NCBI GenBank assembly: GCA_030544235.1
Contig: CM060468.1
Location: 4,718,758-4,782,757 of the forward strand
Origin: Lepturacanthus savala
Taxonomy: Eukaryota > Chordata > Actinopteri > Scombriformes > Trichiuridae
DNA length: 64,000 nt
Direction of reading: 5' to 3'
Shown here: piece by piece, positions 47,068 to 60,845 of the stretch
Layout: every line of letters starts with the position of its first letter
Position numbering within the stretch: position 1 is the stretch's first letter
The notes under the pieces: model-generated
What the model was told of the DNA's origin: nothing
Database searches by the model: none
Seen by the model: the letters and a program-made list of their open reading frames with translations, nothing else
Program-made: the position numbers and the translations under genes

Positions 47068-47110
47068 CAACATATAATGAGAAAGTATAAAACGTTCTCA
47101 TTATATGTTG
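47068..47110. repeat. inverted repeat, 16-bp arms, 11-bp loop
   Basis: caacatataatgagaa (47068-47083) and ttctcattatatgttg (47095-47110) are perfect reverse complements. A further partial copy, ttctcattatatcaa, lies just upstream at 47056-47070, giving alternative pairings. Confidence 0.9.
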
Positions 47111-48194
47111 GTAATATATGCTATGTTTACCTCCCACCCTTATTACTTTTCAGATAAAACTACTGGAATGTTTATCTGCCGCATGTTAATTCCAGTAACA
47201 GTAGCACAGGAGTAAGCACATACTGTAGTTAGGTCAGTGACATAACTGTCATGTGGTGTAACTCTAAAAAATTTAGCTCTCTTAAAAAAGGTTTTAAAAA
47301 ATTAAAAATACATGCTATCACAAGTTTTATATTCTAGGTGGATTATAAATGTATAATTTATCATTCCTTTTGGGTTACACCATTTGACATTTTGTGCAAA
47401 AAAGAGATACAAATGGACTTTTAAATAACAAGAAATTAACATGAACACAAAACATACAGTTTGAGAGACCTGATGAATGCTTCTTCTATATTTTAACAAG
47501 TTTTTGACTTTCTCATCTTGCCAACCATTATTTGTCACTGACCCAGTTATTTATGCTGCATTGACACATACTGCCACACAAATATGCAGTTTGAGGCCTT
47601 GAATTTCAGCATCCTGTCTGTTTTAGCACCAGCAGACGCTCCATATTCTAACAGGTGGTCCTACAAATTGTACAAATTCAGCGAAGGCATATCAGACTCA
47701 CAGGCTGCCGTCTAATGAACGCCACTATCACTAAAGAACAGGCTCTCATCCCGTTCCACTTGTCTCACATCAGAGAAACTTTGCCTCCGGATACATTAGC
47801 AAAACTGCTGTTTACGAACACATAATTGCCATAAATCATCATCAACTCTGTGTCAACATAGGAGCCATTATCATGTCAATTGTTGTAAGCACCCAAAATT
47901 GAGTGTTCGAGAGCCAATAATTACAAAAACAGAAGAACAATTAAAAGAGAGTGATAGTGCAAGAGCAGGTTCTGGTGGATGTGTGTGTCTGTTTTAATTC
48001 CGGAGGTACTGTGTGTGTGTATGTGTGTGTGTATTGGACGTATTGTGTGTGTGCGTATGGGAGATGTACTTGAAGGTGACTATGAATTACCGGCTGGCAA
48101 AAGTGACTAATTAGAGTAGCAATTATACATCCACTCCCAGCAGAGAGACTGGGAGTCAACAGCCAAATGACCTCTCCTCAAGCTCATAATGGGC

Positions 48195-48195
<1 letters not shown>

Positions 48196-48246
<51 letters not shown>
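48196..48246. repeat. (CA)n microsatellite
   Basis: About 22 CA units followed by TACACGCGCACGC. A degenerate GT-rich stretch lies just before at about 48008-48055. Confidence 0.95.
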
Positions 48247-51200
48247 CGCACGCTCTAATATCCACAGGCTTTTTCGGCTGCATGGCATTATTTTGTGAGA
48301 CTGATCACATTGACTTTCCCACCCTGTGTGGAGAACAGCGCTGTGTAATATGTCTAATTTGAGGGCATCTCTGTGGTTAGTGGTCGAAGATGTGAGACAC
48401 GGTTGGTGGATTTGTTGATTAATCACCTTGCACCTGTTGGACCACCTGTTGGACCTTGTTTTTTAATTTAAATTGATTAAAATGTTAAATCTGTCAAGTA
48501 TAGTGGGAAGCACATTTACATCAGCCTAAATGCATTGTTTTCTGCCATATCTGATGCTTTGCGTAGTATTTCTAACACTGGTCTAATGTCTCCATGTTCC
48601 TGGTTTATACAGGAAAAGATGGTTTACTATAACATAATCTGTAAACTGAACTGCATTAGAAACAGCTGCTGGGATTATTACTTACATTTTTTAAAGACAG
48701 GATTTGCTGTAAACACCTAATTTATAATTCAATTATTATATTTTTTAGGTTTCACTTCATAATAAGTATTTAGGTTGAAACACAGAGCATGTAGGTGTTC
48801 AGTGTACATGATACACTACATGCTCATGTGTGTTGTGACAGTTTGAGCAGCCTTCTAATTCTGTCTAAATGCTTGTGAGGGTTGTTGATTTGTAGGACAG
48901 CAGCTAATTATCTTTCAGAAGTGCCCCTGATTGCTTTGCATGTTTCCTTTATAAGTTCCTATGAATAGAACAAGTCTATCATCAAGCAGGAACAGAGGGA
49001 GGGAACAAAGACAATGCAAAAGTGCTAAACTGATCAGAAGAAACAAAAGCAAGGTAAACAGAGAATGATGAAAAGCCAGCGGGATCTAATGGGAAACAAA
49101 AGAGATATTGAACATGCAGTAGCTGCAGAATGAGTCTAATGACTGCACTGAGTCAAATGGGCAGCCACCATGTCTCGGCTTCCTATGATTACTGTGGCGC
49201 ATGTGCTTTTACACTTCAGCCGTTCCACTTTGAATCTGCTTCTGAAAAAAATGTTATTTGAAAGCGCCACGAAAACAGCCAATAAAAACGCTACAATTTA
49301 TAATTCATTTCCACTCTTTGCTGGGCTGAAACCAGTTTTATGTGCAAGAAGAATTTATTCACTGCGGCGTATAAGAAATGGTAAAAACAAAAAAAGGGTT
49401 ATAGTGCCTGCTTTTACAACAACTCTGATGTTTGATTGATTTCATTTGTTTGTGTGATGTGGGCAATGCTGCATTTTTTAAGATTGAATTTCGGGCGCCT
49501 GACCAACAGTAGTAATTTTATAAAATGTAGTACTCAAGATGGATCTTTAAATGTAATAAACAACACAAAGAGTTCAATTCTAAAATGTTTTGCATTCTCT
49601 TCTCCTTTGATACTTGTGAATAGAGCCTGAAACATCCAACATACGTGAGTCTGTCAGCACACGTCCAATTATATTCTTTTCTTGCTCGATGAAACAAAAA
49701 CTACAAACTTGCACAAACACAATTCGTCCATTATTTCTGGTTTTAGAATCCTATGGATCCATCCAAAACATTTTGCTTGGCCTGGCATCACTGCACTACA
49801 ATGAATGCATCTGTTTGCTCCATTTACTTGACTGAGCAGTCAAAGTCATGTCAATTAATGTCTATGTTTGGGGTAAATGATGGTCATAATGAGCAGACCT
49901 TATTAAGTCGCTAAAATATTGTCCATGTATGTTTGCGTATGGGGCTGTATGCAGTGGTAGTTCTAGGATTTTTGAGAAACAGGGGCCATTAAGGGGCCAT
50001 ATGTTACATTTAGGGGCCAAATACTTGATACATCCACCTCTCATATGATTAATTCAGTGCAAATACATTTGGACAGTCATACATTACCCTTTTCAAACAC
50101 AAATCTCTTTAATCTCTGGTTGGTATTGTAGTCCATAGAAGACTTGGTCTCATTCAATTCACGTGCCTCTCGCCTCTTTTCAAATATGGTCACACCACAT
50201 TGTTTTCTATCATGATGCAAAGCATTTTTTTCCTCAGATTGCACTTTTTAAATGTTGTGCATTTCACACCAACAAGGTTTAAAATCATCTCTAAACTCTA
50301 ACGTTTTCACTAAAATTCACATCTGATTTTTTTTTTTTTTTTGGAACATTAGAGTAAGTTAGAGTAAGAGAAAAGTAAATGCAGTTTACCTTCTACTTTG
50401 CGTGCTACTTTTTTTTTTTTTGCTGTTTATTAATGTTGACTTTCTTTGGTTTAATAAACCAAAACCTTAGTGAGAGCAGCAATTGAATGCTTTCATATGA
50501 CAACCAACAGGGAAATGTATGACTCACTGAGAATTCTCTGTCTTCAAGTTGGATATGGATGTTTTTTCTCCCACCCAACAAAGACCTCCACAGCTCGGTT
50601 TCTTCTCCCATTAAACTGCATTGATGCCTACTGCCACCATCAGTTTGGGAGTGGAATTGCATCAGTGATCACTAGCCGAATAATCCAAATCCATTCAAAC
50701 TAACTGGCTTTCTTCTTCTGAAAAACCCAATTGATAATGTTTGTGTGATATTTTAAGGAGTCACAAGCCAAGTAAAAAGTAATTATCTGCACATGTATGT
50801 GGGGGTTTGTGCATGTTGTTGAAGGGCATCTTCATTGCCCTGCAGGGAGACATAATGAGAGAAATAATGGAGAAGTAACTGCATTGGCCTTTCCATTCTA
50901 AAAAAAAATATTCTTGAGTGACAGAAGAAAATGAGGAATACATTTTACTTGTTTTAATATTCTTTTCCTGTGTGAGTAAAATATCACCGCATAGATATAA
51001 GTTGAGTAGTTCAGAGGCACTACGGGCCTCACTCAGTCTGACCTGCTCAATTTAATTGCTGAATGTGTGGATGTGGTTTCTCTACTACTTGGAAAACAAA
51101 ATCCCAGCAACAATAGTTTCAGATGTAGCGCACATAGAACGATGACTAATGCACTAAAACTAAAAGACATGATCTGTTTGTAGTTGCGTCATTTACGCAA

Positions 51201-52280
51201 GCATACATCCCCTTTTCAGAAGTATGTGACAGCAACATATTGAAATCCCCAAATCCCTAAAAATGTTTATGGAATGTTTCCATCCATCCTCTCATTAAAA
51301 CATCCCATGCAGTTGGCTGAATAAGCATCTTACTTCCGAAAAGAAAAGTTTCTGTGGTGCCTCCGCTGAGTCCAGGCAGTGGCCAGTGTCAAGTACAGAC
51401 ATCATTGTATAGGAGGTAAAAGTGCTGATTCCCTGCAAGGCCTCAATTCATTATTAATGCATGCATGATGCTGGCAGACTCAGAGACTGCCTAACCTGGT
51501 ATAGATGCCGTCTTGGTTGATAACGGATAATGTGAGGGAAAAGTCTAGTAACAGATCATAGGAGAGAGAGAGAGGAGTGCGTGAAACCAGACAAAACAAA
51601 ATCAGAAAACAAGTAAAACGTGATCCCGCAGGTTTAAACTGTCAGTACAAGTTGTCACAGACCTTTAGCAGAGCGGTGGAAGGAGATAGACTCGGGAGAA
51701 AACATTGTGCCACCTCGCCTACTGCCACACTACATCCATCACACGCCTCCTCCTGATTACCTAGACCCCGACGACACGTGCGCTGCGCTACTCCTACGCC
51801 AAATTTACCAGCCATCCACCGGGCTCACTTATGCCTCTGCCTCTTCGTCTCCATCTCTTCTTCAATTCCTCTCCCTTTCTCATCCCTTTCTCCTACCACG
51901 CTTTAGGTCAGGGCGGGATGTGCACAATCAATCTTCACTGCGGCTCCTGACAGCCACCCTCAATCCAGGAAGTGCTCTAGCCAGTCGGGAGGCGAGAGCT
52001 GCACTGCACATAAACTTTCCCTCTTGAAAAGTATCTGGGTAGGCAGAAAGTCTGGAGGGAGAGGTTGGGAGTGTTATTTGGCCAGAAAGTAAGACAAATT
52101 GGTGGGGGGGAAAAACTAAGAAAGTGAGTAGGAGGACAGGGCGAAGGGTAAGGGGTGAAGGGAGCGGTTTGCCGGACGAATAGGGGATTCAGCAAAGCCA
52201 TTTGGTACCAGATTAATATGACAAATTGCTTCAACAGTGACTTTTACTATGCTGTTATTTTTTTTTTATTGGGCTTTAGC

Positions 52281-52313
<33 letters not shown>

Positions 52314-53924
52314 ACATAAGGATATCAAAGGTCTCCCGTTTCTTAGATACTCACATACAAACACCTACTCACATATTGAGGGCAGGGAGATGTTCGAGCA
52401 CAGCTGCTGTACAACACACATATAGAATACACAACCATAAAACACATGCTTATATATTAAAATACAGTTTTGTAAACAGTTTCACTCCGAAATGCACTCA
52501 AACATAGACAGACAGACCACTGTATCAGTTAGAATGACTTGATATGCAGCTGTAGACTTGGGAGAGTTGGGTAAAAAAAAAGTGCTTAAGTTCAAGTTGC
52601 AAAATCCTAGAATGACAAAAACAGAATATGACACATCTTGTGTATGTGAAGGTCAGGTCTGTTCTCATTGAAAGGACCCAGTTATGTTGTTGTTAATAAA
52701 CTCTTCACACAGCTCAAATGCTGAGTCATTGAACTGTCAGCATTCAAGGCCTTAAGGCTTGCAAATACTACCGATTTGCTTCTGGAGACTCTTAAGATGC
52801 CACTGAGAGTATCTCTCATGCAACTGTCACCATCAGATCCCTAGGACATGCGTCTCAGCTGTGTCTCATGCATGTACTTTATATATATGACCAGACATTT
52901 TAATGCAATGCTTAGTATGCCATTATTATGACTCTGTATTCCAGTATAATGTATATTTTATTGCCTTTGCACTATATATGAACTCCTCTTTGCTGCTGAA
53001 ACTTGCTGCACAGACTCCACTTTCTGTCTAGACACAGGTGAGACTTGCAATACAAGGCTTAACTAAAATGTGCCTTGAAGGACTTGAGATGTAACATGAA
53101 ATTTGCTATTGCAATACTGGAGAACTGACTCGGCCTTGTCCTTAAAGGTAGAATACGCAAGATTTTCATACAAAAATGTATTTTGAATAATGTACAGACT
53201 CATACAAAGGTAAGCGCTGTATTTAATCTGCAGATACCATGACCTCTGCCTGGATTTTTTGTTATTTTTGATGTGTTCAGGGTGTTTGTGGGCTCAATCT
53301 TTGGATGTGAAGCCCCCAGTCAATTACAGCGTGCATGTTGTACAACCCGTTCCCAGGTCATCAAACAACACGGCTTCGTCACGGCCCTCAGCGTCTGATA
53401 GCGAAGCACGAGGCTTCCATCATGTCTGCATGATACAAAGTGGCTGTATTTTGACAACTCAAGATGAGAACAAGTTGTTACATGGCTGTGTTTCATGTGC
53501 TTCAGTCAGTGTCTGTGTGCTACTGGGTGTCTGTTTGACCAACACACACACACACATTTGCAGAGTGGCCACAGAAGCGTGATGCATTCTCTGCATTCAC
53601 ACAAAATTCGCCAATGAAGCAACTTCCTGTAGAGCTGTGCAGATTCTGTTAATTTTGATTTGAAGGTAAAATAACATTTTATTTCTCTGTTTCACACCAT
53701 TTTTATGCTGCTGCTCGCTCTCTTCCTTCACTTTCTACCTCACTAGACCACAAATGTTCTCTCTTACTCGTGGAGCTGAGGTCAATTTTGAATGTCATGT
53801 GTTTACAAAAATCAAAGCGCCAAATACAACACTTTTTTGGGGTTTTCTTCAATGCTCTTAACATGATATATATGCAATTTAAAGTATATAAAAAAATCTG
53901 CATAAAGTAGTGTTACAGTGCATT

Positions 53925-54155
53925 GCTGGAGCTCCAGAAAGTCTGTCTCATAAATATTCATGAGCTTCTGATTGGTTGATTTTGACAGTGGGGTCAGGTG
54001 GGTGAGCTACAGAATGACATTGCAAAAATCAAAGAAGTACAAACAAGCCGTGAATCTGCAAAGTTTATAAATCCAGCCTGTGTGCATTTCTTTTTTTCTG
54101 AGTGTTTGATGCATGTTTTTCTATAACCCCTAGACCTTATCTAGAGTTAAAAAAA
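53925..54155 (-). mobile_element. partial inverted copy of the TTAA MITE
   Basis: Shares, in reverse complement to 20775-21216, 'ctggagctccag', 'ctcataaatattcatgag', 'tgattggttgatttt', 'gtttgatgcatg' and 'ctagaccttatctagagtta'. The outer ends are not intact. Confidence 0.7.
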
Positions 54156-54472
54156 ACAAACTTTAGTTGAGAGTTTGTATTTTTGTATTATAACAAGACT
54201 TGTACATTTTGTGTTCATATTGGTTTTGTGTCATTTGAAAGTCCATTTGTACCATGGAATGTGTGATTTTTGACATGAAATGTCAAATTGTGTATTGTAT
54301 TTTTAAACCTTTTTAAGAGAGTTTAACTATCTGATACCAGGGTTTTAGGGTTACACCACATGACATTTTTGACATTGTCCCATATGAAAGCAACACATGG
54401 ATAAGCATATCAAACACCACTATATACAGCTAGACAAACATACATAGCTACGATCCAATGCATGTCACTAAT

Positions 54473-54563
<91 letters not shown>
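54473..54563. repeat. compound (CT)n(CA)n microsatellite
   Basis: About 13 CT units then about 32 CA units. The same order and polarity occurs at 56644-56771. Confidence 0.97.
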
Positions 54564-54567
<4 letters not shown>

Positions 54568-56389
54568 CCTACACGCAGTCAGCGATGCAATAAAAGTCAT
54601 TGCTTCTCTGTCCTGTTACTTAGTGGCCTCTCCAGCACCATTTCCACCTATCAATGACCTGCAGTACCTCCCACTCTCATAAAGGGGGAGATAATATTAT
54701 CCAAGGATGGAAAGAAATAAAAATGATGGAAGAAATAAAAATGATGGAAAAGTGCATTGAACAGGGGTTTTGGAAAGTGCGTTTCTAATAAAGGCTGATT
54801 TCATTTGTGGAGCAGACTGCGATAGCGGAGGTTGGGAGACGCCTCTGCAGAAAATGATGGGAGCAGATAATGTTGTCTGTGAGGAATGAGCGGCGATGAA
54901 AACTGCCTGCTCCGATTACATTCATTAAATGATTATTTTCCATATTATTGTGTCTCCCAACACCCTGTGTGACTGTATCGATCTCACATCCGTCTGTCAA
55001 CCTGAGTGTGTTTGTGTGTGTGTCGCTTGCCAGATCTTCCGGCCAGATCGAATTATGAGTGATATCAGCAGTTAAGAAATAGACTGTTATTGCTCCATTA
55101 TTTTTTTGCTTGTCATCCATTTCTATTTCTTCCAGCCTCCCCCCCCCGCCCGTTATATATTGGCATGTGTCTCCCCCAGCGGGGAAGCATCACTTCTTCT
55201 CTTTGTTGCCTCCGTCTCCGTCTTTCTTCTCTTTATCTTCATTTTTCTTCTTTTTTTTCGATCCCTATCCCCCCGAGGTGTTCCTCTCTTTCACCCAGCT
55301 CTCTTTTTCCTTCCCTTACTTTCCCCTGTCCTCCGTTCCTACCCCTTCATCTTTCCATGGTTATGGATTCCTGCTGTCAATAAGATCCTCCACCTGAATA
55401 CAAACAAGGCCATTTGCATGACCGCCAGTCGATAAAAGAAAAAAAAAATATCCAGGCAGCGCTTCTCTGATTTTCACAATAAAAATAAAATAAAACAAAA
55501 ACAATCCAGTTTCAATGCGTGTATGTAGTGTGACAGAACATGGACATGGCGGTGACGGCTGTAGTTTGACACGGAGGAATTTGTATGCTTCGCTCGAAGT
55601 GATTTTACAGGTAGAGTGGCATGGACGACTGTACAAACACCAATATAATTCCCCACCTCTTGCTCTCAAGGTGCAGCTGGACAGCGGTCACAGTATTTGT
55701 CAGTAAAGCTGTGAGATCTTAGCCCTGAGCTGTGTACACAGTGAGATCTTAGTCCTTGCTCGGAGATAGATGATGGCTTAGCGCGCGCACACACACACAG
55801 AAAAGAAAAATCTGTAGGAGCTTAATGCTTGAAAAAAATGTGGGGACGGTATAAATGTGTGTATGCATGAAAGCGAGAGGAGTCAGGTGGACCGACAGGA
55901 CAAGAAACGTGGTGAAAACTGTATGAGGCTGTAGTCTGCATGCATTTTACAAAGACAGCCAGGAAGAATGAAGTGTGTATATGCACGTGTGTGTTTTTGT
56001 GTGTGTCCATCTTGCTGGATTGGAGCCAGTGGGTGCAAGGGAGCTCTAAATTTAGCAGGCTCTTTAGTAGGAGTCATCTATCATTCAACACGACCCCTCC
56101 CACGAGGAGGAAAACGCTGTGTGTGTGTAAGTGTGTGTGTGAAAGTGAAAGAAAGCAAAACAGCAGCACACACAAGGTACAAGACACTGACCTGCTATTT
56201 TCTTTTTATTTTTTTTCCTTAGGGGACAACGGCTTTTCCTATTTTATTTGTTCATACTAGACAACAAACTACACGATTCTCTAAAAATATAGAAATGGAA
56301 ATATTTGTCAGCTGTGAAACTATAAAAATAGAGAAAAAAACAAACAAACCTGGTATAAAGTAAGTGGGGCGCGACTGTTGTTTGATGGT

Positions 56390-56610
56390 CATGGACAAAG
56401 AAAGGAAACAATCTGATTTATTGGCTCGCTGCGGTTTGTTATTTCCAGATCACTCAACCATTTATTTTACTGATCTGCATCAAAATTGCACCCCCGCCCA
56501 CATTTAAATGCTAATTGCAATTGGTGCAAAATTGGAGACAGCTGTGTGTGCTATTTATTGAGCCTCCAGTGATGATCTACATTCCTCATAACAGGTCTGT
56601 GCCTGATAGA
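56390..56610. promoter_or_regulatory. CNE-like AT-rich island with octamer-type motif
   Basis: 'atgctaattgcaattgg' (56508-56524) combines a POU/octamer-like core (ATGCTAAT) with TAATTG and CAATTG cores, in repeat-free sequence just before a long microsatellite. Conservation was not tested, so a regulatory role is only a possibility. Confidence 0.25.
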
Positions 56611-56643
56611 CAACATCGAGAGGTGAATGTCTGAAGCTGCCCC

Positions 56644-56774
<131 letters not shown>

Positions 56775-57949
56775 ACACTTTTACAATTTCCTTCCTCTCT
56801 CTCATAGCGAGACAGATGTGTGCCCTGCCGCCATTTCTTGCAAACGCCACCTTTATTTAATTTTTTTTTGTTCTCACTTCAATATATCAGCAACATAATT
56901 TCATAACTGCATCAGGTAGGTTGGTCCCTAAACATCCCAGAGTTTACTAACTGATGACAGCAGCACTCAACGGCAAGCACATCAGCAATTTGAAATATGC
57001 CAGATGCTCGGCGTTCAAATCGTGCTCAGGAGATGTTTGTTTTGACAACACGCCTGGATCAGTTAGGAGGCAACTGTGGAGGAAGACCATGCCAAGTGGT
57101 TAGTAAAAAATCTGCTGTTCTCCATCTTTTATCGCCATGACTGGGAACGCGTTCAATGTGTGCGATGGACGTGAGCGCACACGCTTTTACACCCACATAT
57201 AAAGATGGAGAAGGGGAGTATATAAATCAGTCGTGACTGACAAAAGTGCCACTTGAACTAGTATAATAAAATCGATTTACTCTAACAGCATAGCGATGAG
57301 GTCTTCAAAAGAATTCATGCAGCTTTGTCTACTACAACTAGAAAATACAGAAAAACCACATGGACAATTTAAAAGGGTAATTGTTGGTATGCACTGTTGG
57401 GTAAGGAAGTTATATTTTCCTATTTTGCCATTACTTTAAAGCTACCCTAATCAATATTAGTATAGCGTGAATACTAATGCGAATGGTGTCTTTCATAGTG
57501 ATGAACTCATTATTTTGGTTATACAGCCTACAACTTAAGTCAGATACATTCCTCAGGGGTTGGAAAATATTGGACTTACATTTGCCAGGAGGCAAACAAC
57601 ATGACTCCAAATGAATATTTGTTAACTTCTTAAGACGAAGGCTACATCTAAATCTGGCAATAACCCGCCTATGTAGTAGCCAAAAATGAAGAACTATCTA
57701 GAATGTCCGGATACCTTAGTAGGTTTTCAACAGGTATGTTGGATGGTACCCGGATGGTTTTCTACATCTGGTCATATTTTGCAGTGTCCAAGTGAACCAC
57801 ACTATGCTATCCCAGAAGTCCCCAGGAGGGCAAAATGGCGGTGATGTAGCATGTCCGAATTGTGCCTTCTACTGGCTGCCTTTCTACATAGAAGCTACTA
57901 CTGTGGCATTCAAGTAGTAGCTTGAACTGCTAATGAGGTTTCTGACTCT

Positions 57950-58243
57950 GCCACTTTATGAGGGAGCAGTAGGGAGTCTTTTATGGCGATACTACTTCAG
58001 TCATTGGTTTAATAGACACCATGCACAAGCCAATCAAAGCATGGGGTCACGAGATAGCCAGCTTGAAAGCTAATGAGGACTGACTATGAAAGTTTGACCA
58101 GTTTTGGCTTGATGGACAGCAGTGTGACCCAATGGAAATTTCTCAAGACGAGACCATCCAAATCTGATAGCCAATAGCCAGGGCTTTAGAATGACATGAC
58201 AACTTGGGCATACCATCACAAATAAGACTGAAAAAGGGTGTGC
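57950..58243 (+). repeat. unnamed dispersed repeat, copy B
   Basis: Same orientation and order as 5595-5962, sharing 'gacaccatgcac.agccaat', 'aagctaatga', 'gatggacagcagtg', 'accatccaaatctgatagcc' and 'gactgaaaaa'. Slightly shorter. No recognisable ends. Confidence 0.75.
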
Positions 58244-60507
58244 ATCAGAGATGAATAAAGATGATAATATGTCAATGATGTATTTATTTAGAGCTCATTC
58301 CACTGTGCCCAAGAAGCCCCCCCAAAAATTACAATGTGTGAATGGGGGGAAACATGGAAAAGTGCAGCAATCAGAAGGCGATTTATCCTTAAAAGCCTAG
58401 ACAATGATTTCCTACAGTTGTTTCAAATGTCCTGGATAAACATGAAGTACAGTGGATTAGTAACCACCCTGCCATATTGTCTCATTTCCATTACATTACC
58501 GGAGCTCATAGAAAACATACATGCTTTTAAATTTGCTGTATGTTTTTCGGGTCACTGATTCAATTTCTGAGTCCCACGTTTCTCCATGTGTGAAATCAGA
58601 GAAAGGCCCCCTGAGTGTTGCCTTGATTGCTTTCCTGGAAAAAATAAGTGTTTTCTATGGAGTAGCCAAAGGTAATGATGTCACTTCCACAGTCAATTTC
58701 GACTCCTGCTGGAAAACATCATTTAAATCTCAATTATCCCAGTTGTTTTTTTTTTCTCTTGCGTTCTTCTTTTTTTTTGCGTCTGAAAAGCTCGAGGTGA
58801 CTTCTTATTGATTTTCTCTTCTCGCCAAAGTCCCTGCACCCCATCAGATGGGGACGCAGCATCGGCTTTGTTCTAACTGTACACTGAGCATTTCCATTTA
58901 TCTCCCGAGGTGGGACACATTATCCAACTCTTTGGAAACATGGGAGCAGTGAAGCGCCGCTGGCAATGGATATTGGGAGCTCTCAAACTAAAATTCTATC
59001 TTTTATGATTCTAATGGACCAGTCATGTATCCCATCAGCAGGTAATGGACTAATGCACTGTCGCTCAAAATGGTTGAACGTGACTCAAAAAACTCATTTA
59101 ATTGATTTACCATTGCAAATGGGGGTTCGGAATGGTTTCATTAGTCAAAACATTTATGACAAAACTGTTCTAAAGGTCAGCTTACTGATGGAAATTACTG
59201 GCCTCCTCTAAGTGCTTGCAAGGTCAAACAATGAATTTGCTAAATATTTAGTCATTTACATTAATTATTACGAGTCATGGTAATTTTGCACTAAAATGTC
59301 CCTGGTAGGCTTTAATTCTTTCTCTGCCTGAGTAAGTAAGCTAGCTACCACCAGCATTTTAGAAATTTACTGATATTTCAACATCCCCAATGTGCAGGAC
59401 TATGAATATGTAAACAGGGAATATATCAACAGAAAGAGAAGAGTTTCTAGTCTTACAGAGTGAAAAAACAATATTTTGTTCTTGATTCATTCATCTTTTT
59501 CTTTTTTTTTTTTTTTTTACAAAAACATGAAAGTAGTAGTTTTATTGAAAACAAGAAGACAAGAAGCTGAGGAAAAAAAGAACTCAAGGAGAATATTGAC
59601 TTCAAATTGGTATTTATGTTTTCTTGCTTCCATAGCAACTTAAAACAAAAATCAATTTTCTACACCTTTCTTGCACAAACCAAACCCTACAAACACCTCC
59701 CTTCACATTTCCTTAGCTTTACATTTCATTTCAACTAAGGCCGGCCATACACTGGCCCATTTTGACACAAGTTTTCACTCGTACGACTATTTGGGCAGTC
59801 AGGTAACATAAGAGTCATTTACAGTGAGAACAGGAATTGTAACAGAAATTGTAATTTATGAACTTTTAACCCCTGCGATTCATTCATACTATGTGAGTAG
59901 GAGTTAAATAACCCGATTAAAGAAATCACACAGTGTATCCAAGCCATTAGCTTCTAATTACCATACAATCACACTAAATAACATACTGTCTAAATTAGCC
60001 TTTCTTACCACAGCTATCTCTAGCAACTGGGGATGGAGGAGATTGAGTCACTATACTCAGAATCTGAGTCACTGAGTCACAGAATCTCGTGTCTCTGCCC
60101 ACGACAGCAGCCTGTCTCTGTTGATTTTGAGAGCAGTGAAACACACTCCAGCTATTTTACCCCAGACCAGCCTGCAAATACCTCACCACCCCTCCATCAT
60201 CGACAGACATACAAGCATGATGGATCGAAAATCACCAAATTTTGTTTTGGTGATTTTCCTTCAACTTTAAGTTGCCACCACTGTCCGTTTGTGACCAAAT
60301 GCTGCCAATTCTCCTGAACGAATAACAGCAGTAGACGCAGTAATGTGAGCTAAATAAAGCAGAATTTCTTGTACAATTGTGTTCATCTGAGTGTATTATA
60401 TATACACTGGAATCATGACTCACATGATGACCTTTACCACACAATTTAGAAACACATATATAGCACAAATGACAGTTCTGTTCATTCATGTTGAGATTTG
60501 GGATTTG

Positions 60508-60845
60508 GGAGCCAAACGGCATGTTAATGTGCCCTCTTGGGAGCCAAAACATGTTCTATAGTAGCCTTGTGGGATCCAAAAAGTGTTAAAGTGTCCTCTA
60601 GGAGCCAAAACCTGTTCTAAAGTGCCCTCTTGGGAGCTAAAACTTATGTTAAAGTGCTTTGAAAAAGACAAACTGTGTTCTAATGTGCTCTGTTGGGAAT
60701 GAAAAAGCATGCTAACGTGCCCTCTTTGGAGCTAAAACGTGTTAAAGTGCCTTCTAGGTGCTAAAAGATGTTATAAAATGCCCTGTAGGAGCCATCTCAT
60801 GTTCTAAAGTGCCCTCTTAGGAGCTAAAATGTGTGTTAAAGTGAC
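60508..60845. repeat. minisatellite array 1, unit about 31 bp
   Basis: About ten imperfect units of the form 'ctctaggagccaaaac' plus 'atgttctaaagtgcc'. Same unit family as the array at 63192-63535. Too diverged and too short-spaced to be a CRISPR array, and the host is a eukaryote. Confidence 0.9.

Noticed and set aside
51707..52027. A 106-residue plus-strand frame (MPPRLLPHYIHHTPPPDYLD...)
   Set aside because: Low-complexity Ser/Pro/Leu composition, no family resemblance and no splice or promoter support.
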